Source of the DNA: Conexibacter sp. DBS9H8
GTDB taxonomy: Bacteria > Actinomycetota > Thermoleophilia > Solirubrobacterales > Solirubrobacteraceae
Assembly (NCBI RefSeq): GCF_023330685.1
Contig: NZ_CP097128.1
Location: 3,100,001-3,164,000, forward strand
Direction: 5' to 3'
Length of the DNA stretch: 64,000 bases
The notes under the pieces were generated by a model. It was not told the DNA's origin. It was given only the letters and a program-made list of their open reading frames with translations, and did not search any database. Shown here piece after piece: positions 16,077 to 23,834 of the stretch; positions within the stretch are counted from its first letter, which is position 1; each line of letters begins with the position of its first letter. Both the position numbers and the translations under genes were made by a program.

Positions 16077-17048
16077 TCAGCCGCCGAGGCCGGCGCCGGC
16101 GCTCGCGGCGAGCGACTTCAGCGAGCCGAGCAGACCGTTGATCCCGAACGTGTCCGCCGCCGGCGGGATCGTCGGCGCGGGCTGGGGCCCGTAGGCGAGG
16201 AAGTCCATCTGCATCGTCGCCTTGACCGCGGACCCAGCGTGGCTACCGCTGAAGCTGAGGTCGAGCCGGCGAATGAGGTTCGCCGAGTCGATGTAGACGG
16301 TGAAGGGCAGCTTGGTCGAGCCGATCGCCTTGGCGGCCCTGGCGAGCTGGTGCGACATCGCGCTGCGGAGGGCGGCCGGCAGGCGCTGGCTCAGCTTGGC
16401 GAGGTCGAGCGTCCCGCTGTACTCGGTCGTCGCAACCCCGTTGACGGTCGCGCTGCCAACCTTCGTCACACCGTTGGTCGCCGCCGCCTCGAACTGCTTG
16501 AGCTCGGCCGCCGGATCCGTCGGGTTGGTCTGGCCGTTGAGGACGCTCGAGAGGCCGGGGATCTTCGAGGCGCCCGCCAGGTCGGCGAGGTTGATCGAGA
16601 TCCACGACTTGTTGTGGGTGAAGGACCCGACAAGGCTCTGCACCGAGCTCGGGATCTTCAGGTACACCGTCTTGTTCGCGAGCACGAGGGAGAGCGGAAG
16701 GTGGGCGAGCAGGGTGCCCGCGAGTCCGAGCCCGGAGGCGTTCGGGGCGGCGACGGTGAGGTTGAGTTGCCCCTCAGCCGGCTTGGCATTGAACGCCCCG
16801 GTCCCGGCCACCTGCACAGTGCCGACCGAGGGGAGTGACTCCGTCAGCGTGTAGGCGACGCGCTCACCCTTGGCGGCGCCGGAGATGTCAGCGGCCTTGG
16901 CGATCACGGCTCCGCCGACCCCGGAGGAGCCGGCCGACGCGCTCGTGCTGTGGTGGGCGGCCGAGCCGCATCCGGCGATCGCCAGGGCGGCGGCGCCGAG
17001 GAGACCAATCGCACCGGTGCGGCGCGTGAGCGTACTGGGCAGGTGCAT
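16077..17048 (-). CDS. Secreted lipoprotein, LppX/LprG-like
   Basis: 323 residues. The N-terminal signal peptide ends in the lipobox LAIAGC (Cys at about 27), so the protein is lipid-anchored outside the membrane. The mature part is Ala/Ser/Gly-rich with a beta-rich pattern (VQVAGTGAFNAKP, KTVYLKIPSS, YSGTLDLAKL, LPFTVYIDSANLIRRLDLSFSG) resembling the LppX_LprAFG fold, whose mycobacterial members carry lipids; ligand unknown here. GAGGAG precedes the ATG. It begins 12 nt after the IscA-type gene in the same direction and may be cotranscribed with it, though no functional link is obvious. Confidence 0.75.
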   Translation of the reverse strand: MHLPSTLTRRTGAIGLLGAAALAIAGCGSAAHHSTSASAGSSGVGGAVIAKAADISGAAKGERVAYTLTESLPSVGTVQVAGTGAFNAKPAEGQLNLTVAAPNASGLGLAGTLLAHLPLSLVLANKTVYLKIPSSVQSLVGSFTHNKSWISINLADLAGASKIPGLSSVLNGQTNPTDPAAELKQFEAAATNGVTKVGSATVNGVATTEYSGTLDLAKLSQRLPAALRSAMSHQLARAAKAIGSTKLPFTVYIDSANLIRRLDLSFSGSHAGSAVKATMQMDFLAYGPQPAPTIPPAADTFGINGLLGSLKSLAASAGAGLGG

Positions 17049-17060
17049 GGTGGCTCTCCT

Positions 17061-17414
17061 CTAGACCGCTGACACCGGCTCCTCTTCCGCGACACGGAAG
17101 GAGGAGCCACAACCACAGGCGGCGACGACGTTCGGGTTCTCGACCTTGAACCCCGCGCCCTGTAAGCCGTCGACGAAGTCGATGACCGATCCGCGGACGT
17201 AGGGAAGGCTCGGGCGGTCAACGAGCAGACGGATGCCGCGATCTTCGAAGACCTCGTCCCCGTCCCGCTGCTCGTCAAAGGCGAGCGCGTACTGAAAGCC
17301 CGAGCATCCGCCCCCGCGCACCCCGACCCGCAGGCCGGCCGTTTCGACCACGGCCTCCTGGCTGGCGAGGAACTCGCGGACCTTTTCGGCACCTCTGTCG
17401 GTGAGAGTGATCAT
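17061..17414 (-). CDS. A-type Fe-S cluster carrier (IscA/ErpA/HesB family)
   Basis: 117 residues with the three ligand cysteines of the family: one in RGGGCSGFQYALAF and two in AACGCGSSF near the C-terminus. It would accept and hand over Fe-S clusters in the cytoplasm. The start MITLTDRGAEKVREFL is at ATG 17414; the perfect -10 TACAAT ends 10 nt upstream and there is no Shine-Dalgarno. It faces BolA-Grx4, another Fe-S trafficking module, across 68 bp. It could be ErpA- or SufA-like; the subgroup cannot be settled by eye. Confidence 0.93.
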   Translation of the reverse strand: MITLTDRGAEKVREFLASQEAVVETAGLRVGVRGGGCSGFQYALAFDEQRDGDEVFEDRGIRLLVDRPSLPYVRGSVIDFVDGLQGAGFKVENPNVVAACGCGSSFRVAEEEPVSAV

Positions 17415-17424
17415 GGTCCAGCTG

Positions 17425-17430
17425 ATTGTA
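17425..17430 (-). promoter_or_regulatory. -10 element of the A-type carrier gene
   Basis: TACAAT on the minus strand, 10 nt before the ATG. It overlaps one of two GTAAAGCAT direct repeats (17428-17436 and 17457-17465). Confidence 0.55.
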
Positions 17431-17470
17431 AAGCATCCCCGAGACCGCTTCATTCGGTAAAGCATGGCGC

Positions 17471-17476
17471 TACGCT
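17471..17476 (+). promoter_or_regulatory. -10 element of bolA-grx4
   Basis: TACGCT ends 6 nt before the bolA ATG, the spacing expected for a leaderless transcript. The second GTAAAGCAT repeat lies just upstream. Confidence 0.5.
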
Positions 17477-17482
17477 TGTGCC

Positions 17483-17722
17483 ATGTCCGTCACCCCGGAG
17501 GAGCTGAGACAGCGGATTGAAGCGGCGATCCCGCATGCCGTCGCCGAGGTGACCGGAGACGGCCACCACTTCCGCGCCGAGGTCACCTCCCCCGTCTTCG
17601 CCGGCCTTGGCCGGATCGCCCAGCACCAGCTCGTCTACGCCGTGTTCGGTGATGAGATCGGTGACCGTATCCACGCCCTGTCGATCAAGACGACGACGCC
17701 AACCACGGAGGCTTTGAGATGA
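17483..17722 (+). CDS. bolA: BolA family protein
   Basis: 79 residues, the complete BolA/KH-like fold: RQRIEAAIPHAVAEVTGDGHHFRAEVTSPVF with the conserved His pair region, then GRIAQHQLVYAVFGDEIGDRIHALSIKT. BolA proteins form heterodimers with CGFS glutaredoxins and share a [2Fe-2S] cluster. The stop overlaps the Grx4 start by 4 nt (ATGA), which matches that partnership. Confidence 0.93.
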   Translation: MSVTPEELRQRIEAAIPHAVAEVTGDGHHFRAEVTSPVFAGLGRIAQHQLVYAVFGDEIGDRIHALSIKTTTPTTEALR

Positions 17723-18117
17723 CCGAGCCCGCAACCAACGAGATGCGCGACGCGATCGCGTCCGCGATCTCCGACAACCCGGTGATCCTGTTCATGAAGG
17801 GGAGTCCGGAGGCGCCGGCGTGTGGCTTCTCCGCGCGGACGATCTCGGTTCTGCGCCAGCTCGACACCCCCTTTGCCGCCGTGGACGTCCTCCCCGACCC
17901 GCGCATCCGTCAGGAGCTGACCCAGATCTCCGGCTGGCCGACGATCCCCCAGCTGTTCGTTGACGGCGAGCTCGTCGGCGGCGCCGACATCGTCGCCGAG
18001 ATGTACGAGTCCGGGGAGCTCGCCTCCCTGCTCGGGGTCGACCCGGCCGCCGGAGCGGTCCCGGAGCCGACCCCCGGCGGGTCGGCTCCGTTGTCGATCG
18101 AGAACCGGCTCAACTGA
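17719..18117 (+). CDS. Monothiol CGFS glutaredoxin (Grx4/GrxD type)
   Basis: 132 residues. The diagnostic Fe-S glutaredoxin motif CGFS occurs in PACGFSARTISVLRQL, followed by the glutathione-binding cis-Pro segment SGWPTIPQLFVDGELVGGADIV. The C-terminal ~25 residues (Pro/Gly-rich) go beyond the domain. It would bind a bridging [2Fe-2S] cluster with glutathione or an analogous thiol and pair with BolA, encoded directly upstream with a 4-nt overlap. Confidence 0.95.
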   Translation: MTEPATNEMRDAIASAISDNPVILFMKGSPEAPACGFSARTISVLRQLDTPFAAVDVLPDPRIRQELTQISGWPTIPQLFVDGELVGGADIVAEMYESGELASLLGVDPAAGAVPEPTPGGSAPLSIENRLN

Positions 18118-18122
18118 CAGCC

Positions 18123-18157
18123 GCTGAGCGGCGGGCCTGCCGGGCCCGCCGCTCAGC
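18123..18157. terminator. Bidirectional hairpin between convergent genes
   Basis: Perfect 14-bp stem (18123-18136 with 18144-18157) and a 7-nt loop, between the grx4 stop and the stop of the minus-strand secreted-protein gene, which it overlaps. No U-tract. Confidence 0.65.
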
Positions 18158-19034
18158 TGGCCCGCTTGGCGACCGGCCCGCCGAGGTAGCCGGTCTCCTT
18201 CAGGAAGGTGGTGAGTTTGCGGACGAACTTCAGTCCGTGAGCGAGCCCCGGGATTCCCGAGTTGAGGTGACCGGCGAGTGCCTGGGTGTGCAGGAAGTGC
18301 GCGACCTGAGCGCTGTTTCCGAGCTCGTCCTCATCCGCGGCCCACGCGGCGATGATGCCGACCGTGTCGGACCAGTGCTGCCGCGCTTGGGCGCGGTAGG
18401 CGGCGAGGTAGGTGGCGGCATCCCGGGCGATCAACCTCGGGTAGTGGCGGGTCACGTTGATCAGGGCGCTGCCGTTGAAGTGCAGCAGCTGCAGGGGCAG
18501 CCCGGAGGCGGCGTAGTCGGTGAAGGCGTAGGCGAAGCGATCGTCGGCGGTCTGGAACACCGTCGTCGGACCGAAGTGCGCCAGCCGGAAGCCGGGATCG
18601 CCGAAGTTGTGCGTGAGGATCCGGTAGTGCCGAGTGGCCGGGTCGTAGGTGAAGATCTCAGAGACGCTGCAGCAGTGGGCGCCGCCCGTGTAGAGGTTGA
18701 CGAGCACGTTCGGCTCCCTGTTGGGAAGCAGGTCGAGGACCTGCACGGCGTGACCGTAGGCGACGTCGCAGTAGGCGCCGCAGGCCCGAGCGGTCACCGG
18801 CGCGTCATAGAGGCGCCGCCCCGCCCGCGTGATCGACAGGGTGATGTGCGGGTTCACGACCGGACTGGTCGCCCGGTAGGTGAGCTGGGCGCGGACCGTC
18901 CCGCCGTGGGCGAGGGGCGCCTGGGCGCTCTGGGTACGGGTCGGGGCCGGTGCGGCGACCGCAGTGACGGCGATGCCCAGTGCGGCACAGAGGCCGGCGG
19001 CGATCAGGGTGAGTCGAGCTCGGAGGCGTGGCAC
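18153..19034 (-). CDS. Secreted protein of unknown function
   Basis: 293 residues with an N-terminal signal sequence (RLRARLTLIAAGLCAALGIAVTAVAAPAP). The mature part has a beta-strand pattern with cysteine pairs (ACGAYCDVAYGHAVQVLDLLPNREPNVLV, GGAHCCSVSEIF) and Tyr-rich repeats reminiscent of FG-GAP-like or lipoprotein beta folds. I do not recognise the family. The GTG at 19034 is preferred because TGGAG precedes it and the signal peptide starts there; this overlaps the upstream glutaredoxin-like gene by 31 nt, so the two probably form an operon. Strong hairpin after the stop. Confidence 0.75.
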   Translation of the reverse strand: MPRLRARLTLIAAGLCAALGIAVTAVAAPAPTRTQSAQAPLAHGGTVRAQLTYRATSPVVNPHITLSITRAGRRLYDAPVTARACGAYCDVAYGHAVQVLDLLPNREPNVLVNLYTGGAHCCSVSEIFTYDPATRHYRILTHNFGDPGFRLAHFGPTTVFQTADDRFAYAFTDYAASGLPLQLLHFNGSALINVTRHYPRLIARDAATYLAAYRAQARQHWSDTVGIIAAWAADEDELGNSAQVAHFLHTQALAGHLNSGIPGLAHGLKFVRKLTTFLKETGYLGGPVAKRAS

Positions 19035-19267
19035 AGATACTCCAGGTGTTCGAGGATTCGGCGGGAATCGCAGATGACCTCGGCGTCGATCACCAGCAGC
19101 GGGACCCGATTCTGCCCGCTGAGGGCGACCACCTCCGGCCGCTCGCGCCGGCGCAGCGGGACCGTCACCTCGGTGAAGGCGACGCCGGCGCGACGGAGCC
19201 GGCGCGCGACCCTTCCGCAGGGACACAGGCGGTCAGTCGGGGTGCTGCAACGATAGAGAACGGCCAT
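19004..19267 (-). CDS. Glutaredoxin/GST-N-like small thiol protein
   Basis: 87 residues of thioredoxin fold: VLYRCSTPTDRLCPCGRVARRLRRAGV has a CPCG active-site-like motif at the start of helix 1, RVPLLVIDAEVICDSRRILEHLE has the cis-Pro and the GST-N-type C-terminal helix. It resembles the glutaredoxin-like/GST N-terminal domain proteins common in actinobacteria. The cysteine pair lies later than the usual CPYC site, with another Cys at about residue 7. Partner unknown; it overlaps the downstream secreted-protein gene. Confidence 0.8.
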   Translation of the reverse strand: MAVLYRCSTPTDRLCPCGRVARRLRRAGVAFTEVTVPLRRRERPEVVALSGQNRVPLLVIDAEVICDSRRILEHLEYLCHASELDSP

Positions 19268-19343
19268 GGACGGTCAGCGACTCAGGCGGATTGGGGGGGG
19301 TCCGGTCCTCTGCGAGACTGTAGGTGATGGCGGCACCCGCTGC

Positions 19344-19349
19344 TAGGGT
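19344..19349 (+). promoter_or_regulatory. -10 element of the degV gene
   Basis: TAGGGT ends 9 nt before the GTG start; no Shine-Dalgarno. Confidence 0.45.
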
Positions 19350-19358
19350 CACGCGCTC

Positions 19359-20213
19359 GTGCCCATCACGGTCGTCACCGATACCTGCGCCTACCTGCCG
19401 CCCGAGGTGATCGAGCAGTTCAACATCGCCGTGGTCAGCCTCTACGTGCACATCGGCGGGGAGGCGATCCGAGAGGCGGACATCACCGACTACGGGGACT
19501 ACTTCCGTCGGCTGGGCTCCGCCAGCGAGCTGCCGACGACCTCCCAGCCCTCGATCGGGGACTTCCTCGCCGTCTATGAGCCGCTGATCGACGCCGGCCA
19601 TGAGATCGTCTCCCTCCACCTCGCCGGCGGCATGTCGGGCACCGTCCACACGGCCGAGCAGGCCCGCCAACAGCTCGGTGGGGCCGCGGACCGCGTCCGT
19701 GTGATCGACACCCACGTCGCGGGGGGCGCCCAGGGTCTGATGGTGCAGACCGCCGCCAAGACGATCGAGCGCGGCGGCGATCTCGACGCCGTCGTCAGCC
19801 GGGTGCGGGAAGTCCACGCGGCGATGCGCTTCTGGTTCGTCGTCGACACGCTCGAGTACCTGCGCCGCGGGGGGCGGATCGGCGGCGCCCAGGCGTGGCT
19901 GGGGACGGCACTGAAGATCAAGCCGATCCTGTCCGTGGCGGAGGAGATCACGCCGGTCGAGCGGGTGCGGACGACCAAGCGCGCCTTTGACCGGCTCGTC
20001 GCCCTCCTCGAGCAGACGCGAGCCGATGGCGCGGACGGCTGGGCGGTCCAGCACATCCAAGCCCCCGAGTACGCCGACGCGCTCGTCGAGCGCGGCCGGG
20101 CGATCTTTGGCCGGGAACCGCTCTTCGTGTCCGAGATCGGTCCGGTCATCGGCACCCACGTCGGCCCCGGGCTGATCGGCGCGGGCGCGATCCCGACCGC
20201 GCTCGTCACCTGA
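19359..20213 (+). CDS. DegV family fatty-acid-binding protein
   Basis: 284 residues, normal DegV length. It starts ITVVTDTCAYLPPEV with the conserved TD(S/T) motif, then TTSQPSIGDF, LHLAGGMSGTVHTAEQA and DTLEYLRRGGRIGGAQAWLGTALKIKPIL, all typical. In Firmicutes such proteins (FakB) present fatty acids to a FakA kinase; no kinase is visible nearby. GTG 19359 starts at the first strand of the fold and follows a -10. Cytoplasmic. Confidence 0.93.
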   Translation: MPITVVTDTCAYLPPEVIEQFNIAVVSLYVHIGGEAIREADITDYGDYFRRLGSASELPTTSQPSIGDFLAVYEPLIDAGHEIVSLHLAGGMSGTVHTAEQARQQLGGAADRVRVIDTHVAGGAQGLMVQTAAKTIERGGDLDAVVSRVREVHAAMRFWFVVDTLEYLRRGGRIGGAQAWLGTALKIKPILSVAEEITPVERVRTTKRAFDRLVALLEQTRADGADGWAVQHIQAPEYADALVERGRAIFGREPLFVSEIGPVIGTHVGPGLIGAGAIPTALVT

Positions 20214-20245
20214 CCGCCCCCGGGAGTGAGCCCCGGAGGGCGGTC
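20212..20245. terminator. Hairpin beginning at the degV stop codon
   Basis: Stem GACCGCCC/GGGCGGTC (20212-20219 with 20238-20245) extended by CCGGG/CCCGG with one bulged A. It starts inside the TGA of degV and lies between convergent genes. Confidence 0.6.
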
Positions 20246-20281
20246 CGACTCAGCGGATCTGGCCGTCTCAGCGGGGCTTGG

Positions 20282-20626
20282 TCAGCGGGACTTGGTCTTG
20301 ACCTTGGCGGCGAGCTTGGCCGCCTTGCGCTCGGCCTTGCGGGCCTCCGCGAGGATCTTCTCCGCCCGCGCCTGACCGCGACGAGCCTTGCGGCGGCGGC
20401 GGCCGAACAGCAGGCCGAAGACGCCCCCGATCCCGCCGGCGAGCACGAAGCCGCCGGCCGCGGCGGCCACCATCAGGGTCTCCTGGTTCGCGCGCACCTG
20501 GGAGCGCCAGTCCGTCAAGTCGCTCACCTCCTCACGCAGCTTGCCGAGCGACTCGCCCAGCGCGACCCGGTTCTCCTCAATCGAGGCCCGAATCTCCTCG
20601 GGCGTCCGCTTCGTGCTTGAGGGCAT
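20282..20626 (-). CDS. DUF3618 membrane-associated protein
   Basis: 114 residues: an N-terminal DUF3618 amphipathic helix region (RTPEEIRASIEENRVALGESLGKLREEVSDLTDW), one membrane segment (LMVAAAAGGFVLAGGIGGVFGLLFG) and a Lys/Arg/Ala-rich C-terminal tail likely to be a charged helix in the cytoplasm. Its ATG directly follows the stop of the Holin-X-type gene and GAGAGG provides the ribosome site. DUF3618 and phage-holin-like genes are often neighbours in actinobacteria; function unknown, probably envelope. Confidence 0.88.
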   Translation of the reverse strand: MPSSTKRTPEEIRASIEENRVALGESLGKLREEVSDLTDWRSQVRANQETLMVAAAAGGFVLAGGIGGVFGLLFGRRRRKARRGQARAEKILAEARKAERKAAKLAAKVKTKSR

Positions 20627-21844
20627 CTACCTCTCCACGTCGGGGTTCGGGGACGAGGCATCAACGCTCGCCGGATCAATCCGCTCGAACTGGAAGGTGG
20701 GCTGTTCGTCCGCGGGGGCAGGTTCGTCGGCGAGCAGGCGGGGCTGGTCCCGGACGGGATCGACCTCGTTGGAGGTGGTCGCCTCCCCCTCCTCGAGGTG
20801 GGGACGAGCAATCGGCTCGGACACGAACTGCGGGGCCGGCTCGACCTCGGACTCACCAGCGCCATTGGCCGGGGGGGAGTCGACGAGCCACTGGGACGGG
20901 GGGGTCGGCGGGACCCACGGAGCCGGCGGTCCGAGAGGGAGCCCGGCCCCAGCCGACGGTTCGGCGCCAGCCGGCGGTTCGGCGCCAGCCGGCGGTTCGG
21001 CGCCAGCCGGCGGTTCAGTGGCGGCCGGCTCGCTCGAGCCGGTGCTCTGGGCGGGTGCCCAGGGTGACGGCGTCGCTGCCCAGGGTGACGGCGGCAGGGT
21101 GTCGGCCGCCGGGTGTGTCGGAGCCGCCTCGGGCTCGGGCTCGGGCGCGGACGGCTCGGGCTCGGGCTCGGGCTCGACGGTCGAGGTCGGCTCGGCGGCG
21201 GTGGCCGGGCCCTCCGATGCCCTCGGCGAGGTTGGCGCGGGCGTCGTCGGAGTCGGCGCGGGCGTCGTCGGGGTCGGCGCGACCGGCTCTGGCGCCACAG
21301 CCGCCGCCGACGCGGACGGTGTGGCAGAGGTCGACTCAGAGGCAGAAGGCGCGGTGACGGTGGCCGACATGGCGTTGGCCACGCCCTCCCGCAGGTGGGC
21401 GGCCGTCCCCGGACCGCCAAAGGCGGCGACCGTGTCCTTGATCTTCTTTCCCTCCGAGATCGCCATCTTCGGGGTCGGAGCGCCGACCTTGAGCTTGCGC
21501 CATGCGAACAGGAACGACCCGACGGTCAGGACGAGGAGGATGATCAGGACGATCAGGAACCCGAGCCACAGTGACCCGGCGCCACTGACGAAGATGCCGT
21601 CGAACACCCAGGCGAGCGTGAGCAGGAAGAAGACGACGGCGAAGATGCCGAAGACCGCCCCGACGGCAACGGCGGCCGCGCCGCGGGCGAGACTCGTGGC
21701 CTTCTGGATGACCTCGGTCTTGGCGAGCTCGATCTCATCCTGCACGAGCCGTGTGAGGCGATCGGAGACCTCGGCGAGCGCGGCGGCGAAGTTCTCGTTG
21801 CCGTTGGTCCCGCGCTGGCCAGCACCGGGTCGGTTACGCGGCAA
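20627..21844 (-). CDS. Holin-X/DUF1469-type membrane protein with a long Pro/Ala/Glu repeat tail
   Basis: 405 residues. Residues about 15-140 match the Phage_holin_3_6/DUF1469 family: FAAALAEVSDRLTRLVQDEIELAKTEV followed by two membrane helices. These proteins are chromosomal envelope components, not true holins. The remaining ~260 residues are low-complexity: PTPTTPA repeats, EPEPEPEPSAPEPEPE and four PPAGAE/PSAGAG units encoded by an 18-bp DNA repeat at about 20950-21015. The start is TTG 21844, overlapping the stop of the small upstream gene by 11 nt. The tail is acidic and probably cytoplasmic or wall-spanning. Confidence 0.82.
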   Translation of the reverse strand: MPRNRPGAGQRGTNGNENFAAALAEVSDRLTRLVQDEIELAKTEVIQKATSLARGAAAVAVGAVFGIFAVVFFLLTLAWVFDGIFVSGAGSLWLGFLIVLIILLVLTVGSFLFAWRKLKVGAPTPKMAISEGKKIKDTVAAFGGPGTAAHLREGVANAMSATVTAPSASESTSATPSASAAAVAPEPVAPTPTTPAPTPTTPAPTSPRASEGPATAAEPTSTVEPEPEPEPSAPEPEPEAAPTHPAADTLPPSPWAATPSPWAPAQSTGSSEPAATEPPAGAEPPAGAEPPAGAEPSAGAGLPLGPPAPWVPPTPPSQWLVDSPPANGAGESEVEPAPQFVSEPIARPHLEEGEATTSNEVDPVRDQPRLLADEPAPADEQPTFQFERIDPASVDASSPNPDVER

Positions 21845-21953
21845 GGCGCTTCACAACCTTGGCGACGAGGACTCCGGCGACGAGAGCCGCCCCGACGAGG
21901 TATTCGGGATGCTCGGCAGTGACGGATCGGCTGACGGGGGCTGAATCACTCAT
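21834..21953 (-). CDS. 39-aa membrane microprotein
   Basis: ATG 21953 to TAA 21834. The product begins MSDSAPVSRSVTAEHPEYL and continues with one hydrophobic helix (VGAALVAGVLVAKVV) ending KRLAA. It overlaps the start of the Holin-X-type gene by 11 nt, and its own ATG overlaps the stop of the upstream small gene by 4 nt, so it sits inside a tightly coupled operon. That packing is the main support for a real gene. I cannot assign a family. Confidence 0.7.
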   Translation of the reverse strand: MSDSAPVSRSVTAEHPEYLVGAALVAGVLVAKVVKRLAA

Positions 21954-22087
21954 TCGGGCGGATCCTCACCGAACGCGCGCTTCCAGATCAGCTCCGCGAG
22001 CTTGGTCGTCGCGATACTGGCACCCGCTCCGAGGCCAGCCAACAGCGCGGACCAGAGCAGCTTTTTGACCAACGGGCTCTCCTTCAC
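21950..22087 (-). CDS. 45-aa membrane microprotein, DUF4235-like
   Basis: GTG 22087 to TGA 21950. The product starts MKESPLVKKLLWSALLAGL and continues as a hydrophobic helix and an amphipathic AELIWKRAFGEDPPE end, resembling the first half of DUF4235 proteins. First gene of a five-gene coupled operon with the 39-aa protein, the Holin-X-type protein and DUF3618. TTGAAT ends 7 nt before the GTG. Family match is from memory and tentative. Confidence 0.68.
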   Translation of the reverse strand: MKESPLVKKLLWSALLAGLGAGASIATTKLAELIWKRAFGEDPPE

Positions 22088-22149
22088 CGGTCCGATTCAA
22101 GCAAACCGGGGAGCGGAAGGGGCCGGGGCAGCGACTCCGCAGCACCGCT

Positions 22150-22740
22150 TCACGCCTCCAGACCGCCGCAGATGATCTCGACGATCTCCCGCTTGGCCCG
22201 GTTGATCTCCGCCGCCGGACGCGGCTCCCCGGCGAAGATCCAGGTGGTCAGGACCTGCTCGACGAGGCCGAAGAAGGCCTGTGCGGCCAAGGTCGGATCG
22301 ATCCCCGAGCGGAACTCCCCCGCACGCCGGCCGGCATCGACGATCGAGGCGACCCCGGCGAACGCCTGCTCGATCTTCTCGCGATGGGTCCGTCCGAAAC
22401 TGTTCGCCGCCCGGGTCACCTCGACGATGATCACCTTCATCAGCGCCGGGTCGTGCCCGTAGGACTCGAGGATGAAGGCGGCGACCGTCGCGAGCTTGGT
22501 CCGGGCGCGGAGGTCGGAGGCGTCGGCCTCCGCGATCGCGTCGAGCATCACGTCCCAACGCTCGAGGAACAGCGTGTCGAGGATCTGCTCCTTGGAGGTG
22601 AAGTAGTGGTAGACGAGCCCGTAGGCGACCCCGGCAGCGTCGGCGATGTCGGAGACCCGGCAGGTGTGAAAGCCCTGATCGGCAAACACCCGGATCGCGG
22701 CGTCGAGGATCTGGCGGCGCCGGTCCGTCGCGGTCGCCAT
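22150..22740 (-). CDS. TetR family transcriptional regulator
   Basis: 196 residues. N-terminal HTH: RRRQILDAAIRVFADQGFHTCRVSDIADAAGVAYGLVYHYFTSKEQIL, the classic TetR signature. The C-terminal ligand domain (about 75-196) is of the acyl-CoA-regulator type in general pattern (AAFILESYGHDPALMKVIIVEVTRAA). The ATG shares one base with the stop of the nitrilase gene upstream (TGATG), so both are cotranscribed. A perfect TetR-style palindrome at 23675-23690 ahead of the operon suggests autoregulation. Confidence 0.95.
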   Translation of the reverse strand: MATATDRRRQILDAAIRVFADQGFHTCRVSDIADAAGVAYGLVYHYFTSKEQILDTLFLERWDVMLDAIAEADASDLRARTKLATVAAFILESYGHDPALMKVIIVEVTRAANSFGRTHREKIEQAFAGVASIVDAGRRAGEFRSGIDPTLAAQAFFGLVEQVLTTWIFAGEPRPAAEINRAKREIVEIICGGLEA

Positions 22741-23573
22741 CAGGGCTCCAGCCGCATCGAGGGTGCCAGGCGCCGGTGGGCGAGCGCCGGCAGCTCCCGC
22801 CGCACCCGCTCGAGCTGGGTGAGATCGAGGTCGGCGATCACGTGGGTCTCGCGGTCGGGAGCACGGGCCAGCACGACGCCCCACGGGTCGACGATCGCCG
22901 AGCGGCCGCCGGACCGGTGGCCCGGCAGGAACGCGCCGATCTGGTTCGCCGCGACGACGAACGCCTGATTCTCGATCGCCCGGGCGCGAAGCAGCACGTC
23001 CCAGTGGTCCCGGGTCGTGGCGAGCGTGAAGGCGGACGGAACGGCGATCACCTCGACCCCGGCCAAGGCGCGGTAGAGCTCGGGAAAGCGCAGGTCGTAG
23101 CAGACACTGAGACCGATCCGGGCGCCGGTGGCGAGGACCGAGGAGACGACCCGGTCCCCCGCCTCCTCCATGTCAGACTCGGCATAGCGGACCCCGTCGA
23201 CCTCGACGTCGAACAGGTGCAGTTTGGAGTAGGCCGCCCGCACCCCCCCGTCGGGGCCGTAGTGGACCGACGTGTTCGCATACCGGTTCTGTCCCGGACG
23301 CCGCTCGAGGATCGAACCGGCGATCAGATCGATCCCCAGCTCGCCCGCGATCGCAGCGCCCCACCCTCCCGCGGGACCGTCGAGGGGCTGGGCGTGGGCG
23401 GCCATCACCTCGGCCCCGGCGAGGACGTGCCACTTCTCCGGGAGAACGACAAGTTCGGCGCCGTCCCGGGCCGCGGCACGGACGAGCCGGTCGGCGGTCT
23501 CGAGGTTGGCCGCCACGTTCCCGGTGCTGTTCATCTGCACCGCAGCGGCTCGGATAGTCTTCGCGTCGGTCAC
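22740..23573 (-). CDS. Carbon-nitrogen hydrolase (nitrilase superfamily)
   Basis: 277 residues with the Glu-Lys-Cys triad: Glu in VVLPEKW, Lys in AYSKLHLFDVEV and Cys in LSVCYDLRFPELYR. The context of these motifs matches the NIT1/deaminated-glutathione amidase or omega-amidase branch (RYAESDMEEAGD). It would hydrolyse a small amide in the cytoplasm. GTG 23573 gives the usual N-terminus (IRAAAVQMNSTGNVAANLE); no Shine-Dalgarno is seen. It is followed, one base overlapping, by its probable TetR regulator. Confidence 0.92.
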   Translation of the reverse strand: MTDAKTIRAAAVQMNSTGNVAANLETADRLVRAAARDGAELVVLPEKWHVLAGAEVMAAHAQPLDGPAGGWGAAIAGELGIDLIAGSILERRPGQNRYANTSVHYGPDGGVRAAYSKLHLFDVEVDGVRYAESDMEEAGDRVVSSVLATGARIGLSVCYDLRFPELYRALAGVEVIAVPSAFTLATTRDHWDVLLRARAIENQAFVVAANQIGAFLPGHRSGGRSAIVDPWGVVLARAPDRETHVIADLDLTQLERVRRELPALAHRRLAPSMRLEP

Positions 23574-23674
23574 GTCGTCGTCGTTGTCGATCCCGCGGTG
23601 GGCAGACCGTCCGCGGCCAGCGGTCCGCTCACCCGGTACCGAAGCGGGGGGCGGCCCGCACGTGGACTCATTGA

Positions 23675-23690
23675 TTGACTGGTCAGTCAA
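23675..23690. promoter_or_regulatory. TetR-type operator upstream of the nitrilase-tetR operon
   Basis: TTGACTG-GT-CAGTCAA, a 16-bp near-perfect palindrome with 7-bp arms, about 100 bp before the GTG. The sequence type is typical of TetR-family operators and a TetR gene closes the operon, so autoregulation is likely. Confidence 0.7.
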
Positions 23691-23834
23691 GGGAGCATAT
23701 CGGTCGGCTTGGTGTCTTCCCACCCGCCACCGCTCAACGCGCCTGGGGCGAGCGTCCAGCTCCCGAGATTCCAGGCGTTCCGCAGAACACACTCAGCCTC
23801 GACCTTAGCTTGACTCTTGACCGGGACGCGTGCT

